Shown piece after piece: positions 1-8,639 of a stretch of DNA of 64,000 bases. Origin of the DNA: Demequina mangrovi. Its GTDB lineage: Bacteria > Actinomycetota > Actinomycetes > Actinomycetales > Demequinaceae. The translations under genes and the position numbers were made by a program. Under the pieces are notes generated by a model, which was not told where the DNA came from, ran no database searches, and saw only the letters and a list, made by a program, of their open reading frames with translations. The stretch covers positions 42,979 to 106,978 of the forward strand of contig NZ_BBLU01000007.1 in assembly GCF_000759715.1 (NCBI RefSeq). Direction: 5' to 3'. The first letter of the stretch is position 1, and every line of letters begins with the position of its first letter.

Positions 1-220
1 CCCACTTGCCCTGGCTCGTGTACTGGATGGTCGCCCGAGAGTTCACTCGGGCGTTCGCCTTGACCACGATGCGCGTGACGGTGCCCTGGATGATGGTCGA
101 CTCAGCCGAGAGCGTGACCTTCGACACCGCGGCTGACGCGGTGCCGGCTCCGAGTCCGAAGACAAGTGCCGCCACCACCGCTGCTGAGGCAAGTCGCCGC
201 ACCCGGATCCACCGCGTCAT
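1..220 (-). CDS. Secreted protein, N-terminal part (runs off the window edge)
   Basis: The reading frame starts at an ATG at 220 and stays open for 73 codons to the left edge. It begins with a basic MTRWIRVRR segment, a hydrophobic core and an Ala-rich end (GTASAAVSK), a typical Sec signal peptide cleaved near residue 30. The mature part begins with beta-strand-like sequence rich in Thr, Val and Ser, which would suit an Ig-like or adhesin repeat, but too little is present to assign a family. Upstream, a TTGGCA followed after 17 nt by ACACTA is a weak possible promoter. It lies downstream of the glycan operon on the same strand, so it could be a surface protein linked to it. The function is unknown. 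Confidence 0.6.
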   Translation of the reverse strand, partial: MTRWIRVRRLASAAVVAALVFGLGAGTASAAVSKVTLSAESTIIQGTVTRIVVKANARVNSRATIQYTSQGKW

Positions 221-308
221 CGTCCACCCAATCGTTACTGCTGTGACTAGTGTGACAAGTGTTGCAGCAGTGCCAACGGCGGCGCAAGGCCCTCCGACGC
301 TGTCCGCG

Positions 309-2942
309 TCAACCCCTGACGCGATCCCGGGTCAGCTGCCAGACGCGGCGAGTAATCGACGACGCGGACCAGCGGTTGATCTTCGACGCGTCCATGCCGG
401 CCTCGTTGAACGTCAACTCTGCGACGGATCGGTAGTCTTCCTGGTTCTCGGCGAGCACATGGCCGGTGCGCAGAATCGCAAGCGCCTCGGGCGCAAAGCC
501 CGCCTTCAGCCACGACAGCGCGAGCAGGCGGTAGCCCTCAGGATTCGGGTTCGCCCGAATAAACGAGCGCGACAGCGTCCGCGCCGTGTCGTAGTCCTCG
601 TTCGCGAGCGCCCGCTCGAGGTAGACGCGCGGCGCGCCCGCGGCGGGCGCCGGGTCCGCGGAGTGCTCGACCACCACCGGCGCGGCGGTCGACAGTGCCG
701 TGATCATGCGCGCCGTGAACTGCTCCGCGCTGAACATCTCGACCAGCTCGTCGAACGCGGCGTAGTCCGGGGTGCTCTCGAGGACCCGGAGGATCGCGTC
801 GAGAGCCTCGCGAGGCTCGTAGAGGTCGAATGACTCGTAGCCCGCGATGCCTTCCATGACCTCATGCGTGCCGACACCGCCATAGGTGACTGTCCGCAGA
901 CCCTTGGACACCGCCTCGATCGCGGAGAGCGGCATCGGATCGTCGCTGCTCGACAAGAAGAACACGTCGGCGGCCTCGAGCGCGCGCATCGTCGCAGGAC
1001 GGGACAGATGGCCTGACCATTCGACCGCATCCGAGAGGTAGAGCTCCGGCGAGGCGCTCCCACCGCCGATCCACTCGAAGTCGAGCGGGAGCGACTCGCT
1101 GCGGGCAAGCTCGGCGACACGAGAGAAGAGGTCGACACCCTTGCGCTGCTGGATCGATCCCACCATCACGATGCGCCGCCGCTTGCCGTCGGGGAGCTCG
1201 GGAGCGCGTGAGATACCGCGCACGAGGCCCGGGGTAGTGTTGTAGACCGTGTATGCCGCCGCGACGCGCCATTCCTTGAACATGCGGCGCTGATCCTCCG
1301 AGACGCACAGCACCACCGCGCCCTTGAGCGCCTCGACCATGAGCTCGTGCGCCTTGCGGAAGGATGCGTGCTCACGCTCGATGACGTCACGCGTCTCGTG
1401 CACGTAGACGAACGTCGTGCGACCGCGCTGGGCGAGCCTGCCGATGAGCGCGGACATCCACGGGCGGATCCAGAAGATGCGCAGGCTGTTGATCACCACG
1501 ACCTCGTCGGGGCGGATCTCCGCGAGCACCTCGTCGATGCCGGCATACTCCATGAGGTCGACGAGCCGCACCTCGCCCTGACCGGTACCAGCGAGGTGTC
1601 GCGCGAGCTCCATCGCCGGAAGCGAGACGCCGATGCGCTGGATGAGGCGCTCGCCGAGGATGACGACCTTGAGCGGGCGACCGTGATCGGCGGCGAGGTC
1701 GGCGAGCGCGCGCTCCGCGCGCGTCATCACCTGCGGCTCGCCGCTGGGCGCGACGACGGGTGCGGTCGGGCGCGCCGAGACGGGCTCGGCGAGCTTCTCG
1801 GCGGGCTCGGCTGTCAGGATCGCGTCGACGACGTCGCCGACCACGTCCGGGTTGATCCGGAGGAGCGCATGCGGCACCACGCCGGCCGGATTCGCGCGGA
1901 ACACGCCCATCTGCCGAAACTCGGTCAGCACCTCGTGGAGCTCATCGTGCGAGCGCGTGGTCCGGATGAGCTCGCTCTTGATCTCCGGCATGACGATGTT
2001 GAGGAACGGGAACGACATGAAGGCGATCGGGACGCCGGCCTTCATCGTGTCGAGGAAGGCCGTCGAGAACCACGTCAACGCCGCGTCGTAACTGGCCAGG
2101 TCCTCCCGGGTGACCGGCACATCCGCCGGAAGCACGGTCACCGCGGGGAGCCGCCCGATCTCCTTGAGCAGCGCCGGATCCGAGGACGGATGCGGCTTGA
2201 TGGTGAGACGGTCCCGGCCGTTGAGCGCGCTCACCACGGACTTCATCGCCTTGAGGTGATCCTGCGCGGAGGCCTTGCCCTGCGCGCCGAGCGGCTGATC
2301 GAAGAGGATCAGCGACAGCGGCGCGCCGGTGTCGCCACGCCTCCTCACCGCCTCCTTGTGGTCGAACGCATCCGCCAGCTCGGGGTCGGCGCTGTGGATG
2401 ACCGACCCGGTGACGCGGATGTCCGGAGCGGGGTGCTCCGCCGGGATGCGGTCGAGCACCTGCTCACGGTTCCGCTCGCCCCAGACGCAGACGCGGGAGA
2501 CGCCGGAGGTGCCGTAGTACCAGTTCTGGTCCTTGACTCCGGGCGTGAGCACGCGGAAGTTGAACTCCAGCGAACCGTCCTGGATGAGGATGGTGGGGCG
2601 CTCGCCCACGGCCTTCGTAATCCATCGACCCCGACGCGACTGGTCGTTGAAGAAAGCGACCCGCGTGATCCGCTCCTGGTTAAGCCACGACTCCAGGCGC
2701 TGAATCAGTTCCGCTTTGAGGTTGGACCCCTCCACCCCACGTAGCCCGTCGAAGAGGTTGACCACCTCGAAGGCGTTCGACCGCTTGCTCTCTTCGGAGA
2801 CCCACTCCGTCACCAAACCCTCGGTATCAGCGGTGACCAGTCGCGCCTCGACTCCGTCGGGCAGCTGCGCCATCAGTCGCGCGGCGATGCGGACGCCGTT
2901 GCGATTCTCCACGAAGAAGGCGATCACGTCAGGGCTGCTCAT
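309..2942 (-). CDS. Large two-domain glycosyltransferase (polysialyltransferase-like + GT4)
   Basis: This 877-residue protein has two halves. Residues 1 to about 380 look like a GT-B enzyme of the polysialyltransferase/CDP-glycerol transferase type, with an IKPHPSSDP motif (the HP motif of those families). Residues from about 420 to 770 form a GT4 glycosyltransferase, with VMVGSIQQRKGVDLF and later SSSDDPMPLSAIEA, the donor-binding segment of that family. The last 90 residues look helical and TPR-like. The start at 2942 is chosen over an ATG six codons upstream because GGGAG lies 5 nt before it. It is the last gene of the glycan operon, 20 nt after the sulfotransferase-like gene. It probably adds two sugars in sequence, in the cytoplasm; the substrates cannot be read from the sequence. 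Confidence 0.75.
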   Translation of the reverse strand: MSSPDVIAFFVENRNGVRIAARLMAQLPDGVEARLVTADTEGLVTEWVSEESKRSNAFEVVNLFDGLRGVEGSNLKAELIQRLESWLNQERITRVAFFNDQSRRGRWITKAVGERPTILIQDGSLEFNFRVLTPGVKDQNWYYGTSGVSRVCVWGERNREQVLDRIPAEHPAPDIRVTGSVIHSADPELADAFDHKEAVRRRGDTGAPLSLILFDQPLGAQGKASAQDHLKAMKSVVSALNGRDRLTIKPHPSSDPALLKEIGRLPAVTVLPADVPVTREDLASYDAALTWFSTAFLDTMKAGVPIAFMSFPFLNIVMPEIKSELIRTTRSHDELHEVLTEFRQMGVFRANPAGVVPHALLRINPDVVGDVVDAILTAEPAEKLAEPVSARPTAPVVAPSGEPQVMTRAERALADLAADHGRPLKVVILGERLIQRIGVSLPAMELARHLAGTGQGEVRLVDLMEYAGIDEVLAEIRPDEVVVINSLRIFWIRPWMSALIGRLAQRGRTTFVYVHETRDVIEREHASFRKAHELMVEALKGAVVLCVSEDQRRMFKEWRVAAAYTVYNTTPGLVRGISRAPELPDGKRRRIVMVGSIQQRKGVDLFSRVAELARSESLPLDFEWIGGGSASPELYLSDAVEWSGHLSRPATMRALEAADVFFLSSSDDPMPLSAIEAVSKGLRTVTYGGVGTHEVMEGIAGYESFDLYEPREALDAILRVLESTPDYAAFDELVEMFSAEQFTARMITALSTAAPVVVEHSADPAPAAGAPRVYLERALANEDYDTARTLSRSFIRANPNPEGYRLLALSWLKAGFAPEALAILRTGHVLAENQEDYRSVAELTFNEAGMDASKINRWSASSITRRVWQLTRDRVRG

Positions 2943-2962
2943 CGCTCTCCCACTTTCCATCT

Positions 2963-4270
2963 CTAGCGCCGTACCAGGGTGCGGAGCCGGCGTCGGACTC
3001 CGCCGACCAGCCAGCGAACGGATCCGCGTCGGGGCGCGGAGGCGAGCTCGGCGAGGCGTGACTCCGCCTCCTCCACGAGCTCGGAGTCGGAGCCTGCCCA
3101 GGCCAGCGCGTCGGTCGCGCGCCTCAGTGCGGTGCGGCGGCGCCCCTGGACGGCGCGGAGCCGGCTCTCGATGATCAGCGCGCGCACCCGCTCGGCGCGG
3201 ATGTCGTCCTGGCTCGCAACGTACAACGCGATGGATAGATCAAGGAGCTCGGACTCCGATACCTCGACCGGGACCGTATCGGTGCGCACCGGCGGGAAGA
3301 GCGTCTCGCGCTCGGGGAACCAACGCGATCGCAACGTCTCGTTGTCCTCGTCGAACTGGCGCTGGAAGTCCGCGGCCTCGTGGCCGTCGACGGCGAAGGC
3401 GGGCCCCTCGTACTGCGCGACGAACCTGTCGACGGTGCGGCGCACGACCTGCGACTTGTCGTCGATGCGGCGGGGCACCTCGGCGTTGAACCGGCGCATG
3501 AACTCGAGCGCGGGGGCGGACAGCGACTCGTTGGTGGAGTCTCGGAACTCGAAGCCCTCGCGCGGGAGCCCCGAGCGCTCGAGGAGGTCCCGCACGACGT
3601 CCCGCTCCGGGAAGGAGCGAGGCTCGAACAGCACGGGGTGCACGCTCGCATCGCCGAAGATCCGTGCGTACTCGTCGAGCATGGACGTGTAGTCGTAGTA
3701 GCGGCGCTGGCGCGAGTCCAGCGCGGGGAACACCTCATCCCCGCCGGTGCCGCCGTTCTTGATGCGGAAGTTGTAGACGCTCTTCGCGAGGTCCGCCTGC
3801 GGCCTCAGGTAGGCGTAGATCTCCACGTCGCGCACCCACGGCGCAAGGAAGTCCGCGAGGCGCTGCTTCTCCTCGAGCGTCACGAGCCGCGAATGCAGGT
3901 GCTCGCTCGAGATAACCAGGACGGACGGCGGCGCGCCGCTGTCGAGGTGCGCGACCACCTCGGCCGCGAACCGCTCCGCGACCGCGGCACGGGCCTCCTC
4001 CAACGTCCCGCCGTAACGCCTCACGGCGTTGCGCGCGAACTCGTCGCGCGGTTCGATGCTCTGGCAGATGGTCGCCAGAGCGCCGTGCGACGACCGACCG
4101 AGGCTCCGCGGATAGAGCGCCCCGTGATGCAGAAGCACGTCACGGTTGCGGCTCAGCGCACGCTGGATCGTGGTGCTGCCAGTGCGCTCGGTGCCGATGT
4201 GGATGATCGCGCGGGCGAACGGCGGGTGCGCGGGCACGCGCGACACATCCACGGGGCTGCTGTGCTCCAA
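2963..4270 (-). CDS. Sulfotransferase-like protein of the glycan locus
   Basis: The protein has 435 residues. Near the N-terminus the motif IIHIGTERTGSTTIQ (about residues 22-36) matches the 5'-phosphosulfate-binding loop of the sulfotransferase P-loop family, where HIG-x-x-K/R-T-G-T/S-T is typical. The rest is poorly conserved apart from RPQADLAKSVYN, a segment of the type that contains the 3'-phosphate-binding Arg and Ser. It could sulfate a sugar of the exported glycan using PAPS, or be a related enzyme without sulfotransferase activity. The start is a TTG with GAGG 6 nt upstream; a downstream GTG is possible. It follows neuB by 27 nt in the same operon. Confidence 0.65.
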   Translation of the reverse strand: MEHSSPVDVSRVPAHPPFARAIIHIGTERTGSTTIQRALSRNRDVLLHHGALYPRSLGRSSHGALATICQSIEPRDEFARNAVRRYGGTLEEARAAVAERFAAEVVAHLDSGAPPSVLVISSEHLHSRLVTLEEKQRLADFLAPWVRDVEIYAYLRPQADLAKSVYNFRIKNGGTGGDEVFPALDSRQRRYYDYTSMLDEYARIFGDASVHPVLFEPRSFPERDVVRDLLERSGLPREGFEFRDSTNESLSAPALEFMRRFNAEVPRRIDDKSQVVRRTVDRFVAQYEGPAFAVDGHEAADFQRQFDEDNETLRSRWFPERETLFPPVRTDTVPVEVSESELLDLSIALYVASQDDIRAERVRALIIESRLRAVQGRRRTALRRATDALAWAGSDSELVEEAESRLAELASAPRRGSVRWLVGGVRRRLRTLVRR

Positions 4271-4297
4271 ACGGGGCCTCGGTCGGTCGTCGTTCGC

Positions 4298-5182
4298 TCA
4301 GCCGTCGACGCGGCGGAGCTTGGACAGCGGGGCGAGCTCGCCCGGGAAGACCTTCTTCACACCGTCGCCCATGGCCTGCTCGATGATGCGGATGTCGCGG
4401 CACAGCGAGATGAAGCCCTTGGGCTCCAGCGACGCGGCGTGGTCCGAGCCCCACATGGTGCGGTCCAGCGTGATGTGACGCTCGACGGCGACCGCACCGA
4501 GGGCGACCGCGGCGATCGAGATCTGCAGACCCGGCTCGTGACCCGAGTAGCCCACCGGCACGCCGTAGCGCTCCTTGAGCGTCGTGATCATGTTGAGGTT
4601 GGCCTCCTCGGGAGGCAGCGGGTAGGTCGACGTGGCGTGGAGGATGATGAGGTTCTCCTTGCCCAGGGTCTCCACCGCGGTGTCGATCTGCTCGATGGTC
4701 GACATGCCGGTCGACAGGATCACGGGCTTGCCCGTGGCCTTGATCTTGCGCAGCATGCCCAGGTCCGTCACCGAGGCCGAGGCGATCTTGTACGCGACCG
4801 CGTCCATCGACTCGAGGAAGTCCACGCTGGGCTCGTCCCACGGGGAGGCGAACCAGACGACGCCCTTCTCCTTGCAGTACGCGTCGATCTCCGAGTACTC
4901 GGCCTGCTCGAACTCCACCTTGTAGCGGTACTCGAGGTACGTCATCGTGCCCCACGGCGTCTCGCGCGGCGTGGCCTTCATGTGCTCCGGCGTCGCGATG
5001 TCCGGCGTGCGCTTCTGGAACTTCACGGCCTGGGCGCCGGCCTCGACGGCGACGTCGATGAGCTTCTTCGCGTTCTCGACGGAGCCGTTGTGGTTGAGGC
5101 CGATCTCGGCGATCACATAGACCGGGTGGCCGTCACCGACGTAGTCCTCGCCGATCTTCACCGCATCGGTCATTTTCTTCAC
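4298..5182 (-). CDS. neuB: NeuB-type nonulosonic acid synthase, short form
   Basis: This enzyme family condenses phosphoenolpyruvate with a hexose derivative (ManNAc, its 6-phosphate or a related sugar) to make a nine-carbon nonulosonic acid. The TIM-barrel motifs are present: EIGLNHNGS near the N-terminus, KFQKR, ASASVTDL, STGMST, and the metal-binding HITLDRTMWGSDHAASLEP near the C-terminus. The protein has 294 residues and stops just after the barrel, without the roughly 60-residue SAF (antifreeze-like) domain of usual NeuB proteins. The start is a GTG at 5182 with AGAGGA 5 nt upstream; an ATG three codons in (5173) is also possible. The gene sits between a putative glycosyltransferase and the sulfotransferase-like gene. 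Confidence 0.88.
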   Translation of the reverse strand: MKKMTDAVKIGEDYVGDGHPVYVIAEIGLNHNGSVENAKKLIDVAVEAGAQAVKFQKRTPDIATPEHMKATPRETPWGTMTYLEYRYKVEFEQAEYSEIDAYCKEKGVVWFASPWDEPSVDFLESMDAVAYKIASASVTDLGMLRKIKATGKPVILSTGMSTIEQIDTAVETLGKENLIILHATSTYPLPPEEANLNMITTLKERYGVPVGYSGHEPGLQISIAAVALGAVAVERHITLDRTMWGSDHAASLEPKGFISLCRDIRIIEQAMGDGVKKVFPGELAPLSKLRRVDG

Positions 5183-5198
5183 CTTTTTCCTCTTCGGG

Positions 5199-6512
5199 TT
5201 AGTTCTGGCCGTCCGACATCGTAACCGGTGGACGACGTTGAGGCCGCGTCCGGAACGGCGCGATCACCCCATAGTAGGCCGCACGTGCGGCTCGGATCAC
5301 GCCGGCGACGGTGCGCCGGTGAAGTGTATCCTCCGCGCCGAGCGCCTGCGCACGCCGCGTCATCTGGCCGGTCCAGGTGCGCCAGCCCTCTTCGCGTGCG
5401 AACGGCACCACGCCGTGTACCTGCGCCTCCGCCCACAAGGCGTCTACCTGGGCGATCCAGTCGTCGCTCTCTGGCGGATGGAAGTAGTTGCGCTCCCGCC
5501 ACTTGTGGTCGGGCGTCGCGAACCGTCCGGCGCGGAGGTCGTCGAGCGAGCCGAACAGGCGCGACCCCTCGAAGACGACGTTGATCTCCTCAGTCGACAC
5601 CCCGAAGTCGTCGAGGCACAGGCTGGGCACCCCCGCACGCACGGCCTCGAGCACCGCCGTCGAGCTGACCGTCACGAAGCCCTCGCAGTCCCCGAGGAAG
5701 TCCTGCAGCGGGCCGTACGCGAACACGAGGTTGGCGGGCAGGTCGCCACCGCGCCAGCGCTCGGCGATCTCCGGGAACGAGGCGAACTCCTTGTGGGTCT
5801 GCGCCTCGTCCCGGGTGCCCCTGAGCTTGATCACGACGTCGACGTCCGGCCGGCCGGCCGCGAGGTCAACCAGACCCGCGAAGAGCTGCTCGCGCTCCTC
5901 GAGCGTGGTGGGGACGAGCGCCTGCGGCGCGAACACGATCCGCGGTCGCTCCGCGTTGCCCAGCGTCTGCTCCGCACGGACCAGCGACGCCAGCCCGACG
6001 GCGCGGAGACGCCCCTTCGGCAGCATCGCCTCGACCGCCTCGCGCTCCCGCTCGGAATGCACGACGAGCATGTCGACGGACCGGCGCAGGCGCACGCCGA
6101 GCTCCGTCGGCGGCATCCAGATGCCGGGTATGCCTGCGATGACGACCGTGGCGCCGGGGAGCCCGTGGAGCTCGTCGGCGAGGAGCGTCTCGATCAGCGG
6201 GCCGCGGCACGCGAGCAGCAGCACATCCGGCGGGTCCTCCGCGAGCAGCTCGACGAGCGCACGGAAGGACATCTCGCTCAGCGCGTCCTCGGCCAGCCGG
6301 CCGTGCACCGCTGCGACGCGCTGTGCGGGGCTCGGCGTGACCGCGTTGCGCACCACGACGACGGAGGTGTCCCAGTCCGCAGGCGCCTCGAGCGCGCGCG
6401 TCACGCCCCACTTGAGGTACGAGTCGGAGTCGGCGACCACGAGGAAGCGGCGCCGTGCGCCGTGCGCCTCGCCGCCGACCGCGGGAACGGAGCCGAAGCC
6501 GGAAGCCGTCAT
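5199..6512 (-). CDS. Putative glycan glycosyltransferase (DUF6716-like)
   Basis: The protein has 437 residues. From about residue 15 it shows a GT-B-like layout: FLVVADSDSYLKWG at the start, then VLLLACRGPLIETLLADEL, VVHSEREREAVEAM, and a C-terminal half with VSSTAVLEAVRAGVPSLCLDD, which resembles the donor-site segment of capsule glycosyltransferases. From memory this fits the DUF6716 putative glycosyltransferases found beside neuB genes in actinobacteria; that assignment was not checked. The start ATG at 6512 overlaps the stop of the synthetase gene upstream (ATGA), so translation is likely coupled. Its donor may be a CMP-nonulosonate or another activated sugar. Confidence 0.65.
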   Translation of the reverse strand: MTASGFGSVPAVGGEAHGARRRFLVVADSDSYLKWGVTRALEAPADWDTSVVVVRNAVTPSPAQRVAAVHGRLAEDALSEMSFRALVELLAEDPPDVLLLACRGPLIETLLADELHGLPGATVVIAGIPGIWMPPTELGVRLRRSVDMLVVHSEREREAVEAMLPKGRLRAVGLASLVRAEQTLGNAERPRIVFAPQALVPTTLEEREQLFAGLVDLAAGRPDVDVVIKLRGTRDEAQTHKEFASFPEIAERWRGGDLPANLVFAYGPLQDFLGDCEGFVTVSSTAVLEAVRAGVPSLCLDDFGVSTEEINVVFEGSRLFGSLDDLRAGRFATPDHKWRERNYFHPPESDDWIAQVDALWAEAQVHGVVPFAREEGWRTWTGQMTRRAQALGAEDTLHRRTVAGVIRAARAAYYGVIAPFRTRPQRRPPVTMSDGQN

Positions 6513-7669
6513 CGGGCCTGACCGTCGCGCGCCTCGAGGATGCGCTCCGCGAGCTCGCGGAGCGCGCCGCGCCCACCGGGCCGGCTCAGCACCACGCGCG
6601 CCGCGGCGAGCACGCGCGCGTGCGCATCCGCGGGCACGACCGGCCAGCCGACCGCGCCGAGGCACGGCAGGTCCGGCAGGTCGTTGCCGACGTACGCGAC
6701 GCGGTCGAGAGGCACACCCTTCTCGGCGCACCAGCGCTCGAGGTACGGCAGCTTGTCCTGGACGTCGTGGGACACCTCGATGCCGAGCTTGCGCGCGCGC
6801 GCCGCCACCACGGGGTTCTCCTCGCGCGACAGGATCAGCATCGGCACTCCCGCCTTGCGGAGCATCGAGATGCCCATGCCGTCCGAACGGCTCACCGTCA
6901 CCGACTCGACGCCGTTCTGGTCCACCGTCGCGGTGTCGTCCGTGTGCACGCCGTCGAAGTCCATCACGAGCGCGTCCACGTCCACGGGCGACGGGCGGTC
7001 GAGCAGCGGCGCGAGCGCGCGCGAGGCCTCGAGCTCGTGGAGGTCGTCGATCTCGATGCCGGTGGACGCGGGCACCTCGGCGATCCCGACGCGCCCGAAG
7101 AAGCGGAAGCCGGAGGCGCGGAACCCCGCGACGTCCATCACGTAGAACGCGCCCGACTCCTGGTAGTGCGGCTCGCGGTCCTGGCGGCGGGGACGGAACG
7201 AGTGGTCGTGGTTCACGCCGGTCGCGCCGGACTCGCCGCGCTGCCAGAGGAACGCGTAGGTCTCGAACGCGGCCATCATCGAGTCGTGCTCGCCCGCGAG
7301 GACCGAGGACACGGCGGCACCCAGCGCCTCGGAGTCGATGAACGGCGACGTCGCCTGGACGAACGCGAGCACCTGCGGCTCGATGCCCTGCGCGGCGAGC
7401 GCGTCGAGGCCGTGGAGCAGCGCGGCCTCCGAGGTCGCGAGATCGCCCGCGATGTCCGCGGGACGGTCGATGATCTGCGCGCCGGCGCCGCGGGCCGCGT
7501 CCGCGATCGCCGCATCGTCCGTCGAGACGAAGACGCCATCGATCGAGGGTGCGGCGAGCGCGGACCTCACCGCGCGCGCGACGAGCGGGACGCCGCCGAC
7601 GCGGGCGACGTTCTTCCCTGGTACGCCCTTGGACCCGCCACGGGCGGGGATGATGGCGACGGCACGCAT
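6509..7669 (-). CDS. neuA: CMP-nonulosonate synthetase fused to HAD phosphatase
   Basis: The N-terminal domain (residues 1-225) is an acylneuraminate cytidylyltransferase: IIPARGGSKGVPGKN at 6-20 is its CTP-binding loop, followed by FVQATSPF and the ESGAFYVM segment. Residues 230-386 are a KdsC-like HAD phosphatase with all catalytic motifs intact: DFDGV (D237, D239), LSRE (S281), DKLPYL (K306) and VGNDLPDL (D330, D333). Such a fusion is also known for vertebrate CMP-sialic acid synthetase. It may dephosphorylate a nonulosonate 9-phosphate and then activate it with CMP. The start at 7669 has GGAGG 7 nt upstream, just past the previous stop. Confidence 0.9.
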   Translation of the reverse strand: MRAVAIIPARGGSKGVPGKNVARVGGVPLVARAVRSALAAPSIDGVFVSTDDAAIADAARGAGAQIIDRPADIAGDLATSEAALLHGLDALAAQGIEPQVLAFVQATSPFIDSEALGAAVSSVLAGEHDSMMAAFETYAFLWQRGESGATGVNHDHSFRPRRQDREPHYQESGAFYVMDVAGFRASGFRFFGRVGIAEVPASTGIEIDDLHELEASRALAPLLDRPSPVDVDALVMDFDGVHTDDTATVDQNGVESVTVSRSDGMGISMLRKAGVPMLILSREENPVVAARARKLGIEVSHDVQDKLPYLERWCAEKGVPLDRVAYVGNDLPDLPCLGAVGWPVVPADAHARVLAAARVVLSRPGGRGALRELAERILEARDGQAR

Positions 7670-7670
7670 G

Positions 7671-8639
7671 TCAGTCCTCCTGGGGTTCAGCTTGTTCCTC
7701 GTCCGCGAGCGTCGCGAGCGTGGCACGGAAGGTCTCGTCGGCGCGGTCGGTCCACCACGCCTCGTCGACGGGGGTCACGCTCATCACCGTACCGACCGGG
7801 AGGACGCGCGCGAGCGTCGCACCGGTGCTCGAGGGGAGCGAATGCACGTGCGCGACGCCGTGAGCGCGGCCGAGCACGATCTCGGCCGGCAGCCCGGGCT
7901 CGACCACAGCGAGCCCGGCTTCGCTCAGGCGCGCGAGGGTCGCGGGGTCCTCCCGGCGATGCGGAAGGTAGGTCGCGTCGGTTCCATGGGAGGCGACCCA
8001 CGCCTCGTATCGCTCCGCGTCGACGTAGCCGTCGACGGCGAGCGCCGAGCCGAGGATCACCACGGGACGGAGATCGACCGGCGGAGGCGCGTCGAGGGAG
8101 CGCAGCCACGCGTACCGGTTGGGGACGATGCGCACTCCCGGCACCACGGGCATCGCGGCGTGGTCGGCGTAGGCGGTGACGAGCATGACGCGCCCGGACC
8201 GGGCGGCGGCGCGCAGCCGCGCGCCTGTCACGGCGCCCAGACCGCGCTGCAGCGGGCGCTCACGCTGGCCCATGCGGGAGAACGGTTCGATCCCGGCGAG
8301 CACCGCCGCGAGGTGAAGCGCGGCCGAGCCGTCGTCGACCACCACGAGGTCGCGCGTCCCGGTCGCGGTCGCCACGGCCCGGAACTGGCCCGAGAACACA
8401 TCGCCCACGAGCCGGCGGGAGGCGCCGCGGAACCGGGCGTCGGACGCGGAGCCCGCCTCCGCGAGCACCACGTCGTCGGGAAGATGAGGCTCGAGCCAGC
8501 GCGCGGTGCCCGCGAGCTGCGCGACACCGCTCCGCAGCAGGATGAGCATCGGCTCACCGAGCGCCGCGGCGGCCTCGACAGCGTTGATCAGCTGGAGCGG
8601 CGACTCGACCCACCCCACCCGAGGGGCGGTGGCTGTCAT
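7671..8639 (-). CDS. Sialyltransferase-like (nonulosonate transferase) protein
   Basis: The 322-residue protein begins VGWVESPLQLINAVEA (about residues 8-23), the opening of bacterial poly- and lipooligosaccharide sialyltransferases (polyST/GT52/GT38-like). VVVDDGSAALHLA follows in the middle, then YLPHRRED (a His-containing motif) and HSLPSSTGATLA (a Ser/Thr motif). Those three elements form the CMP-sugar site in that superfamily. It probably transfers the CMP-activated nonulosonate made by the neighbouring gene onto the glycan at the inner face of the membrane. The ATG at 8639 overlaps the stop of the ABC ATPase gene (ATGA). The residue-level match to sialyltransferases is mine and was not tested by a profile search. 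Confidence 0.75.
   Translation of the reverse strand: MTATAPRVGWVESPLQLINAVEAAAALGEPMLILLRSGVAQLAGTARWLEPHLPDDVVLAEAGSASDARFRGASRRLVGDVFSGQFRAVATATGTRDLVVVDDGSAALHLAAVLAGIEPFSRMGQRERPLQRGLGAVTGARLRAAARSGRVMLVTAYADHAAMPVVPGVRIVPNRYAWLRSLDAPPPVDLRPVVILGSALAVDGYVDAERYEAWVASHGTDATYLPHRREDPATLARLSEAGLAVVEPGLPAEIVLGRAHGVAHVHSLPSSTGATLARVLPVGTVMSVTPVDEAWWTDRADETFRATLATLADEEQAEPQED

Noticed and set aside
6..833. Plus-strand frame at the left edge
   Set aside because: It lies opposite the end of the glycosyltransferase gene and the partial secreted protein; no family features.
3380..5224. Long plus-strand open frame opposite the sulfotransferase and neuB genes
   Set aside because: It is the antisense shadow of real genes in high-GC DNA; its composition (Arg, Val, Leu, His) is typical of such shadows.
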